Shown here in pieces: positions 8,739 through 17,426 of a stretch of 46,185 nt of DNA (its first letter is position 1; every line of letters starts with the position of its first letter). The position numbers were made by a program, and so were the translations under genes. The notes under the pieces were generated by a model. It was not told where the DNA came from. It did no database searches and saw nothing but the letters and a program-made list of their open reading frames with translations. Source of the DNA: Nitrosomonadales bacterium (GTDB lineage Bacteria > Pseudomonadota > Gammaproteobacteria > Burkholderiales > Gallionellaceae); NCBI GenBank assembly GCA_023259015.1, contig JAHFRC010000006.1, positions 1 through 46,185 on the forward strand. The letters run 5' to 3'.

Positions 8739-10550
8739 ATGAACCAATACCCGTTGTGGAAGTACTTGCTGATTCTTGTTGCGCTCATTATGGGCCTGAT
8801 CTATACCCTGCCCAATTTCTACGGTGAATCCCCGGCGGTTCAGGTGCAGCCGTTGCGCTCCAGCCAAAAGGCCGACAGTGCACTGATGGGGCGGGTGGAA
8901 GCCGCGCTGAAGGCGGGCAATCTCAACCCGTTGGCGGTTACGCAGGATGCCGCCAGTGTCAAGGCGCGGTTCAACGATACCGACAGCCAGCTCAAGGCCA
9001 AGGATATTCTCCAGTCAAAACTGGGCGAGGATTACGTGGTAGCGCTGAACCTGCTGTCGCGTTCGCCGCAGTGGCTGGCTGGCATCAATGCGCTGCCCAT
9101 GTACCTCGGCTTGGACTTGCGTGGCGGCGTGCACTTCCTGTTGCAGATAGATATGAAGGCCGCGCTGGACAAGGCGATGGAATCCACTTCCGGCGATATC
9201 CGCAGCACCCTGCGCGACCAGAAAATCGCTTATGCCGGGGTGAGCCGTGACGGAAAAACGGCAACGATCAAGTTCCGTGATGCGGAAACGCGCGGCAAGG
9301 GGGAAGCAGAACTCAAGCAGCGCTTCAGCGGCCTTGATTACAGTGAAAAGGACGAGGGCAGTGAACACCTGTTGCTCGCCACACTCAAGCCAACGGAAGA
9401 AAAACGCATCCAGGGTTCCGCCGTGCAACAGAACCTGGTTACACTGCGTAATCGCGTCAACGAACTGGGCGTGGCCGAACCGGTGATCCAGCAGCAGGGG
9501 GCGGACCGCATTGTGGTGCAGCTGCCGGGTGTGCAGGACACGGCGCGTGCAAAAGACATCCTGGGCCGTACAGCGACGCTGGAAGTGCGTATGGTGGATG
9601 AAGAGCATCACTATATCGAGGGTTCTCCCGTGCCCTTCGGCGCCGAGATGTTCAAGGAGAGGGATGGCACCCCTTTGCTGGTGAAGAAGAACGTGATTTT
9701 TACCGGCGAGCGTATCAACGATGCGCAACCCGGGTTTGACAGCCGCGACAACCAGCCTGCCGTGCACATCAACCTGGATGGCGTGGGTGCGCGCAAGTTC
9801 AAGGAAGCGACGCGCGAAAACGTCGGCAAGCGCATGGCGATTATCCTGTTCGAAAAGGGCAGGGGCGAGATTGTCACGGCTCCGGTCATCCGCGAAGAAA
9901 TAGGTGGCGGGCGCGTGCAGATTACCGGCAGGATGAGCACCGAAGAGGCGCAGGATACCGCGCTGCTGTTGCGCGCCGGTGCGTTGGCGGCGCCGATGGA
10001 AATTGTAGAAGAGCGCACCGTCGGCCCCAGCCTCGGCGCCGACAACATCGCGCGCGGCTTCCGTTCCACCCAGATCGGGTTTGCCGCCATCGCGGTTTTC
10101 ATGATCGCCTACTACCTGATGTTCGGCACGGTTTCCGTGCTGGCGCTGGGCGCCAACCTGCTGCTGCTGGTAGCGGTGCTGTCCATGCTGCAAGCCACGC
10201 TGACGCTGCCCGGCATGGCGGGTATCGCGCTGACGCTGGGCATGGCGATCGATTCCAATGTGCTGATCAACGAGCGCATCCGCGAGGAGCTGCGCAACGG
10301 CAACACGCCACAGGCCTCTATCCATGCGGGTTACGAGCAGGCGTTCGGCACCATTCTTGACTCCAACATCACTACCCTGATTGCGGGCATCGCGCTGTTC
10401 ATGTTCGGTTCCGGCCCGATACGCGGCTTTGCCGTGGTGCTGTGCCTCGGGATACTTACTTCAATGTTCAGCGCGGTGCTGGTGTCGCGTTCGATGGTGA
10501 ATTTGATTTACGGCAGCAAGCCGCGCTTGTCCAAAGTGGCAATAGGCTAG
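8739..10550 (+). CDS. secD: Protein translocase subunit SecD
   Basis: A 603-residue inner-membrane protein that uses the proton gradient to assist late steps of Sec-dependent export. It has an N-terminal membrane helix, a long periplasmic region containing LGLDLRGGVHFLLQ, and a C-terminal RND-type set of membrane helices including GIALTLGMAIDSNVLINERI and FAVVLCLGILTSMFSA. The length matches the family. The ATG at 8739 has AAGG upstream. SecF starts 12 bp downstream, the standard secD-secF arrangement. Confidence 0.97.
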   Translation: MNQYPLWKYLLILVALIMGLIYTLPNFYGESPAVQVQPLRSSQKADSALMGRVEAALKAGNLNPLAVTQDAASVKARFNDTDSQLKAKDILQSKLGEDYVVALNLLSRSPQWLAGINALPMYLGLDLRGGVHFLLQIDMKAALDKAMESTSGDIRSTLRDQKIAYAGVSRDGKTATIKFRDAETRGKGEAELKQRFSGLDYSEKDEGSEHLLLATLKPTEEKRIQGSAVQQNLVTLRNRVNELGVAEPVIQQQGADRIVVQLPGVQDTARAKDILGRTATLEVRMVDEEHHYIEGSPVPFGAEMFKERDGTPLLVKKNVIFTGERINDAQPGFDSRDNQPAVHINLDGVGARKFKEATRENVGKRMAIILFEKGRGEIVTAPVIREEIGGGRVQITGRMSTEEAQDTALLLRAGALAAPMEIVEERTVGPSLGADNIARGFRSTQIGFAAIAVFMIAYYLMFGTVSVLALGANLLLLVAVLSMLQATLTLPGMAGIALTLGMAIDSNVLINERIREELRNGNTPQASIHAGYEQAFGTILDSNITTLIAGIALFMFGSGPIRGFAVVLCLGILTSMFSAVLVSRSMVNLIYGSKPRLSKVAIG

Positions 10551-10562
10551 GAAAGAAACGAC

Positions 10563-11495
10563 ATGGAATTTTTCCGCATCAAGGAAGACATCCCGTTCAT
10601 GAGCTATGGACGGTACACCACCAGCATTTCACTGGTTACTTTTATCATTGCCGTCATTTTTCTTGCCGTGCGCGGGCTGAATTTCGGAGTGGATTTCACC
10701 GGCGGCACCGTGATGGAAATGCATTACGCCCAGCCTGCCGACCTGAACAAGGTGCGCAGCCAGCTTGGCGGCATCGGGCTGCACGATGCGCAGGTGCAGA
10801 ATTTCGGCACCAGCCACGACGTGCTGATCCAGGTGCCGCTCAGGCAGAACACCTCTGGCGCGAAACTTTCCGAACAGGTGCGTGATACGTTGCGGGCGCA
10901 GGATGCCAGCGTGGAGATGCGCCGTGTCGAATTCGTCGGCCCCCAGGTGGGCAAGGAACTGGTGGAGAACGGCGCGATGGCGCTGCTGCTGGTCAGCCTG
11001 GGCATCGTCTGCTACCTGTGGCTGCGCTTCGAGTGGAAGTTCGGCCTGGCCGCGATCATCGCCAACCTTCATGACGTAGTCATCATTCTCGGTTTTTTCG
11101 CTGCCTTTCAGTGGGAGTTTTCACTTTCCGTGCTGGCGGCGGTGCTGGCAGTGCTGGGCTATTCGGTGAACGAATCGGTGGTGGTGTTTGACCGGATCCG
11201 CGAAAACTTCCGCAAGCTGAGAAAGACAGAGGTGGCTGGGATCATCGACAACGCCATCACCCGCACCATGTCGCGCACCATCATCACCCACGGCTGCACG
11301 CAGATGATGGTGACCGCCATGCTGTTTCTCGGCGGCGAGACGCTGCATTATTTCGCGCTGGCGCTGACCATCGGCATCCTGTTCAGCATCTATTCCTCGG
11401 TGCTGGTTGCCAGCCCGCTGCTGATGATATTCGGCGTGTCGCGTGATGATTTCATCAAGCTGGAGAAGGCCGAAGCAGAAGAAGCTCTTCCATAA
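10563..11495 (+). CDS. secF: Protein translocase subunit SecF
   Basis: A 310-residue partner of SecD. It carries the N-terminal helix, the family motif NFGVDFTGGTVMEM, and a C-terminal helical bundle with AVLGYSVNESVVVFDRIREN. The ATG at 10563 is preceded by GAAAG. Together with YajC and SecD it forms an operon. No terminator with a T-run is seen after the stop, so read-through into the DedA gene 36 bp on is possible. Confidence 0.97.
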   Translation: MEFFRIKEDIPFMSYGRYTTSISLVTFIIAVIFLAVRGLNFGVDFTGGTVMEMHYAQPADLNKVRSQLGGIGLHDAQVQNFGTSHDVLIQVPLRQNTSGAKLSEQVRDTLRAQDASVEMRRVEFVGPQVGKELVENGAMALLLVSLGIVCYLWLRFEWKFGLAAIIANLHDVVIILGFFAAFQWEFSLSVLAAVLAVLGYSVNESVVVFDRIRENFRKLRKTEVAGIIDNAITRTMSRTIITHGCTQMMVTAMLFLGGETLHYFALALTIGILFSIYSSVLVASPLLMIFGVSRDDFIKLEKAEAEEALP

Positions 11496-11531
11496 GATTT
11501 TTTGCGGCAAGAATAGAACTGGGATAACGCA

Positions 11532-12170
11532 TTGGATTTGCTGACTGCCTTTATTGACATTGTCCTGCATCTGGACACGCACCTGCTGGGGCTCACCCAG
11601 CAATACGGCGTGTGGATATACGCCATTCTGTTCCTGATTATCTATTGCGAGACCGGGCTGGTGGTCACACCCTTCCTGCCCGGCGATTCGCTGCTGTTCG
11701 TGGCGGGCGCGCTGTGCGGCATGGGTTCGCTGGAGATCAAGCTGCTTGCACCCCTGTTGATGCTGGCGGCATTCTCCGGCGACAATACCAACTACTGGAT
11801 CGGGCGGCTCATCGGCAAGCAACTGGTGAAAAGCGATTCACGTTTTTTCAAGCGCGAATACCTGGACAAGACCCATGCTTTCTACAAGAAACATGGCGGC
11901 AGGACCATCCTGTTCGCGCGCTTCCTGCCCATCTTCCGCACCTTCGCACCGTTCGTGGCAGGCATAGGCCGGATGCACTACCGCCTGTTCATGCTGTTCA
12001 GCGTCTTGGGCAGCCTTGCGTGGGTTTGCGGCCTCACCGTGGCGGGATATTTTTTCGGCAACATTCCGGTGATCAAGAACAACCTCACCCTGATGATTAT
12101 CAGCATCATCATCCTATCGTTATTGCCCGCGATCCGCGAGTTCATCCGCCATCGCAGGCAAGGCGGCTAA
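11532..12170 (+). CDS. DedA-family inner-membrane protein
   Basis: A 212-residue polytopic membrane protein. CETGLVVTPFLPGDSLLF, FSGDNTNYWIGR and ARFLPIFRTFAPFVAG are hallmark DedA segments; the family is linked to proton-dependent membrane homeostasis and undecaprenyl-phosphate or lipid flipping. The start is a TTG at 11532, chosen because the N terminus MDLLTAFIDIVLHLDTHL fits the family; the ribosome-binding site is weak. The gene is convergent with gluQRS with only 36 bp between the stops. Confidence 0.9.
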   Translation: MDLLTAFIDIVLHLDTHLLGLTQQYGVWIYAILFLIIYCETGLVVTPFLPGDSLLFVAGALCGMGSLEIKLLAPLLMLAAFSGDNTNYWIGRLIGKQLVKSDSRFFKREYLDKTHAFYKKHGGRTILFARFLPIFRTFAPFVAGIGRMHYRLFMLFSVLGSLAWVCGLTVAGYFFGNIPVIKNNLTLMIISIIILSLLPAIREFIRHRRQGG

Positions 12171-12206
12171 TCAAAATCCCCTTGTCTGTTTTGCCTGCCA
12201 TGCCCG

Positions 12207-13109
12207 TTAGGCGGGGATTTGCATAATCCAGTTCAGCCTGCTTTTGTTCCAATGGATTATGGCCCAACTCAATACGGAACCCAAATCATAATTTGCCAGT
12301 TCTGCCGGGGGTTCCTGTCGCAGAAAAACGAGTGCGCGAAGCAGCATTGCAACCGGGTCTTTTGCGTCCACCGGTGTGGCGAGCGTCTGCTTGCTGAGCT
12401 TTTCGCCCTGTGCGTTCACCGCGATGGGCAAGTGCGTGTAGGCCGGTGTGGGAAACCCCAGCAGCCGTTGCAGATATATCTGGCGCGTGGTGGAATTGAA
12501 CAAGTCAGCGCCGCGTACTATGTGCGTGATGCCTTGGAATGCATCGTCCACCACCACTGCAAGCTGGTAGGCGAACAATCCGTCGGCACGCTTTACCACG
12601 AAATCGCCGATCTCGGATGCCAGATTCTGCATGATGTTTCCTTGCAGCCCGTCGGTAAACCCTATTCGCGCGTCATCTACGCGCACCCGCCAGGCGCGTG
12701 CTGTTTTTCCCGGCGGTAAGCCATTGCGGCAAGTGCCTGGATAAATCAGTTCATCACAGTGATGCAATGCAGAATCCGCGATTTCCTTGCGGCTGCATGC
12801 GCAGGGATATAGCAGATTGCCCGTGCGCAACTGCTCGAAGGTCGCATGGTAGGCGAGGGTGCGCTGACTCTGGTAAATAACGGTTTCGTCCCAATGCAGG
12901 CCATAGGCTTCCAGCGTCCTGAGAATGTCATCGGCAGCGCCTTTGACGGTGCGCGGTATGTCGAGGTCTTCCATGCGCACCAGCCAGATTCCGTTATGGT
13001 GTTTTGCATCGAGATAACTGCCGACTGCGGCAATCAGCGAGCCGAAGTGCAGGGGGCCGGTAGGGGAGGGGGCGAAGCGCCCGCGATATTGGGATGTGGG
13101 CGGCAGCAT
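12207..13109 (-). CDS. gluQRS: Glutamyl-Q tRNA(Asp) synthetase
   Basis: A 300-residue paralogue of the glutamyl-tRNA synthetase catalytic domain that attaches glutamate to the queuosine base of tRNA(Asp). The HIGH-like motif is in RFAPSPTGPLHFGS, and the KMSKS-like motif is GEKLSKQT. A cysteine-containing zinc-binding insert (CACSRKE, YPGTC) distinguishes it from full-length GltX, and the anticodon-binding domain is missing, as expected. It lies downstream of clpA on the same strand, separated by the inverted repeat at 13131-13207. Confidence 0.94.
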   Translation of the reverse strand: MLPPTSQYRGRFAPSPTGPLHFGSLIAAVGSYLDAKHHNGIWLVRMEDLDIPRTVKGAADDILRTLEAYGLHWDETVIYQSQRTLAYHATFEQLRTGNLLYPCACSRKEIADSALHHCDELIYPGTCRNGLPPGKTARAWRVRVDDARIGFTDGLQGNIMQNLASEIGDFVVKRADGLFAYQLAVVVDDAFQGITHIVRGADLFNSTTRQIYLQRLLGFPTPAYTHLPIAVNAQGEKLSKQTLATPVDAKDPVAMLLRALVFLRQEPPAELANYDLGSVLSWAIIHWNKSRLNWIMQIPA

Positions 13110-13130
13110 TCGGCTTGTGGCAGGTTTCTC

Positions 13131-13207
13131 GTAGATGTGGTGAGCTTGCGAACCGCATCAATCGCAAACGATGCGGGGTTCCTTCGTCACCACATCCTTG
13201 TATCTAC
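13131..13207. repeat. Imperfect 77-nt inverted repeat between clpA and gluQRS
   Basis: GTAGAT (13131-13136) pairs with ATCTAC (13202-13207), GATGTGGTGA (13134-13143) pairs with TCACCACATC (13187-13196), and inner GAACC/GGTTC and GCATC/GATGC segments extend the stem. The loop is about 10 nt. No T-run follows on either strand, so it is not a classical terminator. It may be a REP-like element or an mRNA-stabilising hairpin after clpA. Confidence 0.6.
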
Positions 13208-13213
13208 ATGGAC

Positions 13214-15463
13214 TCAGGCAGGAACTGCCTCTTCCTTAAACTCCAGCTCAACCTTGCCGTCTTTCACGTCTACGGTGACCTTGCCGCCATTGGCAAGCTT
13301 GCCGAACAGCAGCTCATCGGCCAGTGCGCTACGGATGGTGTCCTGAATCAGGCGCGCCATCGGGCGGGCGCCCATCAGCGGGTCGAAGCCGCGCTCGGCG
13401 AGGTAGTCCTTGAGCGCGTCTGTGAAAATGGCTTCCACCTTTTTCTCGTGCAACTGCTCTTCTAGTTGCATCAGGAATTTATCCACCACGCGCAGGATGA
13501 CTTCGCGGCTCAAGGATGCGAAGGATACGATGGCATCCAGGCGGTTGCGGAATTCCGGTGTGAACATGCGTTTGATGTCGGCCATTTCGTCGCCCGCCGC
13601 AGCGGTATTGGTAAAGCCGATCTGTGTCTTGTTGAGCGCTTCCGCGCCTGCATTGGTGGTCATGATCAGCACCACGTTGCGGAAATCTGCCTTGCGGCCG
13701 TTGTTGTCGGTGAGCGTGCCGTGATCCATCACTTGCAGCAGGACGTTGAAAATATCCGGATGCGCCTTCTCGATTTCGTCCAGTAACAGCACGCAATGCG
13801 GCTGCTTGCTGATCGCCTCGGTGAGCAGCCCGCCCTGGTCGAAGCCGACATAGCCGGGAGGCGCGCCGATCAGGCGCGACACGGCATGGCGTTCCATGTA
13901 TTCGGACATGTCGAAACGGTGCAACGGCATGCCCATGCTGTAAGCCAACTGGCGCGCCACTTCGGTCTTGCCCACGCCGGTGGGGCCGGAAAACAGGAAG
14001 CTGCCGATGGGTTTATGCGGGTTGCCGAGGCCGCTACGCGACATTTTGATGGCGCGCGAAAGTGCGTCGATGGCCTTGTCCTGACCGAACACCGTAGCCT
14101 TCAAGTCACGATCCAGGGTCTTGAGTGTGTTGCGGTCGTCGCTTGATACGGTGCGCGGCGGGATACGCGCGATCTTGGCGATGATTTCCTCTATCTCGTG
14201 CTTGCCGACGACTTTTTTCTGTTTTGATTTGGGCAATATGCGTTGTGCCGCGCCCGCCTCGTCGATTACGTCTATCGCTTTGTCCGGCAGGTGCCGGTCA
14301 TTGATGAAGCGCGCGGAGAGCTCGACAGCGCTGGTCAGCGCGGCAGCGCTGTATTTGACGCTATGGTGGTTTTCGAAGCGCGACTTCAACCCTTTCAGGA
14401 TTTCAATGGCCTGTTCAACGCTTGGCTCCGGCACATCCACTTTCTGGAAGCGGCGTGACAGCGCGTGATCTTTTTCGAAAATGCCACGGTATTCCTGATA
14501 GGTGGTGGCGCCGATACATTTGAGCGCACCGCTGGACAGGGCGGGTTTCAGTAAATTCGATGCATCCATGGTGCCGCCGGAAGCGGCGCCGGCACCGATC
14601 AGCGTATGGATTTCGTCTATGAACATGATGGCGTGCTTGGCGTCCGCAAGCTCCTTGAGCACCGCCTTCAGGCGTTGCTCGAAGTCGCCGCGGTACTTGG
14701 TGCCCGCCAGCAGCGCGCCCATGTCGAGCGCATACACGTGCGCATCCTTGAGTATTTCCGGAACGTTACCTTCCGTGATGCGGCGCGCCAGACCTTCGGC
14801 GATGGCGGTTTTCCCCACACCGGCCTCACCGACCAGCAGCGGGTTGTTTTTGCGGCGCCTGCATAATGTCTGGATGACGCGCTCCAGTTCGATTTCGCGC
14901 CCGATCAGCGGGTCAATCTTGCCGGACATGGCTTGGGCATTGAGGTCAAGCGTGTAGTTGTGCAACGCCCCTTCATTGCTGGTTTCCTGTTCCGTTTCAG
15001 TGTCATTGGTTTTCTGGGTGCCGGGCTGAGCTGTCTTATTGATGCCGTGGGCGATGTAATTCACCACATCCAGCCGCGTGATGGCGCGCTGGTTGAGAAA
15101 AAATACCGCGTGGGAATCTTTTTCGCTGAACAGGGCAACCAGGATATTGGCGCCGGTGACTTCTTTCTTGTTGGTTGACTGCACGTGCAAAATGGCGCGC
15201 TGGATGACGCGCTGAAAGCCGACTGTAGGCTGTGTATCCACTTCGCCGCTACCGGGCAGGACGGGGGTATGGGTGATGATGAAATCGGTCAGCACCGCGC
15301 GCAGTTCATCAATGTCCGCCCCGCAGGCGCGCAACACATGCGCCGCCGACGCATTGTCCAGCATGGCGAGCAGCAGGTGCTCAACCGTGATGAATTCGTG
15401 CCGTTTCTGCCGGGCTTCGACAAACGCCAAATGCAGGCTGACTTCAAGTTCTTGCGCAATCAT
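13214..15463 (-). CDS. clpA: ATP-dependent Clp protease ATP-binding subunit ClpA
   Basis: A 749-residue Hsp100 unfoldase that feeds substrates into ClpP. An N-terminal double Clp-N domain (about 1-145) is followed by two AAA+ modules with Walker A motifs GEAGVGKT (212-219) and GPTGVGKT (493-500), and by an IGF-type loop (in KTQIGFTN) for docking to ClpP. The absence of the long middle coiled coil rules out ClpB. It starts 3 bp after clpS, the adaptor that selects N-degron substrates. clpP is not nearby. Confidence 0.97.
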   Translation of the reverse strand: MIAQELEVSLHLAFVEARQKRHEFITVEHLLLAMLDNASAAHVLRACGADIDELRAVLTDFIITHTPVLPGSGEVDTQPTVGFQRVIQRAILHVQSTNKKEVTGANILVALFSEKDSHAVFFLNQRAITRLDVVNYIAHGINKTAQPGTQKTNDTETEQETSNEGALHNYTLDLNAQAMSGKIDPLIGREIELERVIQTLCRRRKNNPLLVGEAGVGKTAIAEGLARRITEGNVPEILKDAHVYALDMGALLAGTKYRGDFEQRLKAVLKELADAKHAIMFIDEIHTLIGAGAASGGTMDASNLLKPALSSGALKCIGATTYQEYRGIFEKDHALSRRFQKVDVPEPSVEQAIEILKGLKSRFENHHSVKYSAAALTSAVELSARFINDRHLPDKAIDVIDEAGAAQRILPKSKQKKVVGKHEIEEIIAKIARIPPRTVSSDDRNTLKTLDRDLKATVFGQDKAIDALSRAIKMSRSGLGNPHKPIGSFLFSGPTGVGKTEVARQLAYSMGMPLHRFDMSEYMERHAVSRLIGAPPGYVGFDQGGLLTEAISKQPHCVLLLDEIEKAHPDIFNVLLQVMDHGTLTDNNGRKADFRNVVLIMTTNAGAEALNKTQIGFTNTAAAGDEMADIKRMFTPEFRNRLDAIVSFASLSREVILRVVDKFLMQLEEQLHEKKVEAIFTDALKDYLAERGFDPLMGARPMARLIQDTIRSALADELLFGKLANGGKVTVDVKDGKVELEFKEEAVPA

Positions 15464-15466
15464 GAT

Positions 15467-15775
15467 CTACGTCCTCTCAACTTCGCATCGTAATGGATGC
15501 TCGTGCTGCTTGGCAAATGCAGTTACCTGCGATACCTTGCTTTCCGCGATATCCTTTGGGTAGACACCGCATACCGCAAGACCCTCTCTATGTACTTTGA
15601 GCATTACTTGCGTGGCACGTTCAAAATCCATCGCAAAAAATGTTTGCAAAACTTCAATGACAAACTCCATTGTCGTGTAATCATCGTTGAGCAGCAGCAC
15701 CTTATACAGGCTGGGTGGTTTGCTCTTGCTCCGCTCCACCTCCAGCAGGGAAGCGTTTCCGTGTTTTGTTTTCAT
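15467..15775 (-). CDS. clpS: ATP-dependent Clp protease adaptor ClpS
   Basis: A 102-residue adaptor that delivers N-end-rule substrates to ClpA. The conserved [20 protein letters not shown] segment forms the N-degron pocket (the DD pair and Met), and [18 protein letters not shown] follows. It is directly upstream of clpA in the same transcript. A promoter candidate lies at 15823-15851. Confidence 0.96.
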   Translation of the reverse strand: MKTKHGNASLLEVERSKSKPPSLYKVLLLNDDYTTMEFVIEVLQTFFAMDFERATQVMLKVHREGLAVCGVYPKDIAESKVSQVTAFAKQHEHPLRCEVERT

Positions 15776-15822
15776 TTGATGTCGTGATCATTCTTGCATT
15801 ATCTTGGGTTGTATATTTGATG

Positions 15823-15851
15823 ATTAGAACAGCTTTTTCAAGTGTATTCAA
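15823..15851 (-). promoter_or_regulatory. clpS: Candidate sigma-70 promoter for clpS-clpA
   Basis: On the minus strand TTGAAT (plus 15846-15851) and TCTAAT (plus 15823-15828) are separated by 17 bp. Both match five of six consensus positions, and the -10 lies 48 bp upstream of the clpS ATG. It is a prediction from sequence only. Confidence 0.45.
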
Positions 15852-15871
15852 AAAAAAAGTTTTATAACCAC

Positions 15872-15901
15872 TTGACGATATAGGTATTACAGGAGTAAAA
15901 A
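15872..15901 (+). promoter_or_regulatory. Candidate promoter and long leader of cold-shock gene
   Basis: TTGACG at 15872-15877 is followed after 18 bp by TAAAAA at 15896-15901, a weak -10. Transcription from here would give a leader of about 105 nt before the cold-shock ATG, the kind of long 5' UTR known from csp genes. The leader contains a small near-palindrome around 15923-15940. Confidence 0.3.
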
Positions 15902-16013
15902 GCTTTTGGGTGTTTGATTCAAAGTATCTGCAGTACTGGTTTTGCCATGTGCGGTCTTGGAATTCAAACAGTTTTACGGGAATCCACCCGGTTTTTTTAG
16001 TTGAGGAAGTAAC

Positions 16014-16217
16014 ATGGCAAACGGTACAGTCAAGTGGTTCAATGATGCAAAGGGTTTTGGTTTTATTACTCCGGATGATGGCAGCGAAGATTTGTTTGCT
16101 CACTTCTCCGCAATCAACATGAGCGGTTTCAAGACCCTCAAGGAAGGCCAGAAGGTCACCTTCGATATAGTGCAAGGCCCCAAAGGCAAGCAAGCTTCCA
16201 ACATTCAGGCTCCTTAA
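16014..16217 (+). CDS. Cold-shock domain protein (CspA family)
   Basis: A 67-residue single OB-fold protein. [20 protein letters not shown] contains RNP1 (KGFGFI) and DLFAHFSAI supplies RNP2, so it binds single-stranded RNA/DNA as an RNA chaperone. GAGGAAG lies just upstream of the ATG. It is monocistronic: an intrinsic terminator follows at 16238-16266. Which csp paralogue it is cannot be told from sequence. Confidence 0.96.
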   Translation: MANGTVKWFNDAKGFGFITPDDGSEDLFAHFSAINMSGFKTLKEGQKVTFDIVQGPKGKQASNIQAP

Positions 16218-16237
16218 TCGGCTCCTGAGTTGGATAG

Positions 16238-16266
16238 CAAAAAAGCCCGCGTACGCGGGCTTTTTG
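16238..16266 (+). terminator. Rho-independent terminator of the cold-shock gene
   Basis: A perfect 16-bp palindrome, GCCCGCGTACGCGGGC, at 16245-16260 is preceded by six A and followed by five T. The A-run makes it a possible terminator for the opposite strand too, but no minus-strand gene ends here. Confidence 0.93.
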
Positions 16267-16452
16267 TTTCTGGGCACAACATCGGCGTTGCGGCACCCTT
16301 GCCGATACAATCACCCTCGGCAAGCGGAATAGCAGGGTGGATTAAGGGCGTTCAGCGGGTGTTCATTCTGCCACGAGAGGCGCCTGCTAGTATCTGGCAT
16401 GCACAGTTGGGAGCTTGCCCTACCCTATACGCCCCGACAGAAAAGCATAAGG

Positions 16453-16458
16453 TATAAT
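16453..16458 (+). promoter_or_regulatory. -10 element upstream of fmdB
   Basis: A perfect TATAAT lies 34 bp before the fmdB start. No good -35 hexamer is found 16-18 bp upstream. The 226 bp between the cold-shock terminator and fmdB contain no gene, so a promoter for the fmdB-DUF502-aspS series is expected here. Confidence 0.45.
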
Positions 16459-16491
16459 GTACGCTTTTCCTGATTACCGATAGGATAAACC

Positions 16492-16785
16492 ATGCCTATT
16501 TATGAATATCGATGCAGTAACTGCGGCTTGCAGAAGGATGTGATGCAAAAGCTGAGCGATGCGCCGCTTACCACTTGTCCGGAGTGCGGCAGCCTGTCGT
16601 TCAGCAAGCAGATTTCCGCAGCCGGTTTTCAACTCAAGGGCAGCGGCTGGTACGCCACAGATTTCAAGAGTAGCGGCAGCAAGCCTGTAGAGGCCGCCAA
16701 AACGGCTGAAGCCAAACCTGAAACCAAGACAGGAACGCCTTGCGGCTCAAGCTGCGCCTGTGCGGCGGTGGAAAGCGGCGCGTGA
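16492..16785 (+). CDS. FmdB-family zinc ribbon protein
   Basis: A 97-residue protein beginning MPIYEYRCSNCG, with the second pair of cysteines in TTCPECGS, giving one zinc ribbon in the first 40 residues as in FmdB regulatory-type proteins. The C-terminal part is alanine- and lysine-rich and ends with several cysteines (CGSSCACA). Function is not established; the family is often annotated as putative regulators. Its TGA overlaps the GTG start of the DUF502 gene. The position upstream of aspS is conserved in many betaproteobacteria. Confidence 0.9.
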   Translation: MPIYEYRCSNCGLQKDVMQKLSDAPLTTCPECGSLSFSKQISAAGFQLKGSGWYATDFKSSGSKPVEAAKTAEAKPETKTGTPCGSSCACAAVESGA

Positions 16786-17396
16786 AAAAATATCTGTTAA
16801 CCGGCCTGCTGGTCTGGGTTCCGCTCAGCATCACCATCTGGGTGCTGAAAGTGACCATCACCACGATGGATCAGACCCTGCTGCTGCTGCCGGCGAGTTT
16901 GCGGGATACTTGGCTTGTCTCCCATATTCCCGGCCTGGGCGTGATCCTTACCGTAGCGATCTTGGTGGGTACCGGTTTGCTGACACGCAACGTCTTCGGG
17001 CAACGCCTGTTAAGTTATTGGGACGGCCTGCTGCATCGCATTCCATTCGTGAGCGCGATTTACAAGAGCGTGAAGCAGGTGAGCGATACGCTGCTGTCGA
17101 GCAACGGGCAGGCTTTCCGCAAAGTGCTGCTGGTGCGCTACCCCCATCCCGAGGCATGGTCGCTGGCGTTTCAGACCAGCGAAGCGAGCGGCGAGATCGC
17201 GTCGTATCTGGACGGGGAGTATGTGGGGGTGTTCATTCCCACCACTCCCAGCCCGGTGAACGGCTTTTATTTCTATGTGCGCAAGGCAGACATCATCGAG
17301 TTGAACATCAATGTGGATGTGGCGCTGAAATCCATTATCTCGATGGGTGTGGTGGCTCCTGTTGCCCCTGCCTTGCCTCCCGGTACATCCAAGTAA
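16782..17396 (+). CDS. DUF502-family membrane protein
   Basis: A 204-residue protein with two N-terminal membrane helices (about 3-25 and 45-70) and a soluble domain containing GLLHRIPFVSAIYKSVKQV and YVGVFIPTTPSPVNGFYFYV, the conserved DUF502 segments. The start chosen is GTG at 16782, overlapping the fmdB stop (GTGA), because an upstream extension to 16740 would precede the signal-anchor with unrelated residues. Molecular function is unknown. It is followed by aspS after 30 bp. Confidence 0.9.
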   Translation: MKKYLLTGLLVWVPLSITIWVLKVTITTMDQTLLLLPASLRDTWLVSHIPGLGVILTVAILVGTGLLTRNVFGQRLLSYWDGLLHRIPFVSAIYKSVKQVSDTLLSSNGQAFRKVLLVRYPHPEAWSLAFQTSEASGEIASYLDGEYVGVFIPTTPSPVNGFYFYVRKADIIELNINVDVALKSIISMGVVAPVAPALPPGTSK

Positions 17397-17426
17397 TTTC
17401 TTCCGATTTTTCAGACTGATTTAACC

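Noticed and set aside
9015-10325. 436-codon open frame on the minus strand
   Set aside because: It lies wholly antisense to secD, which has clear family motifs; composition is His/Gln/Arg-rich as expected from reversed coding sequence.
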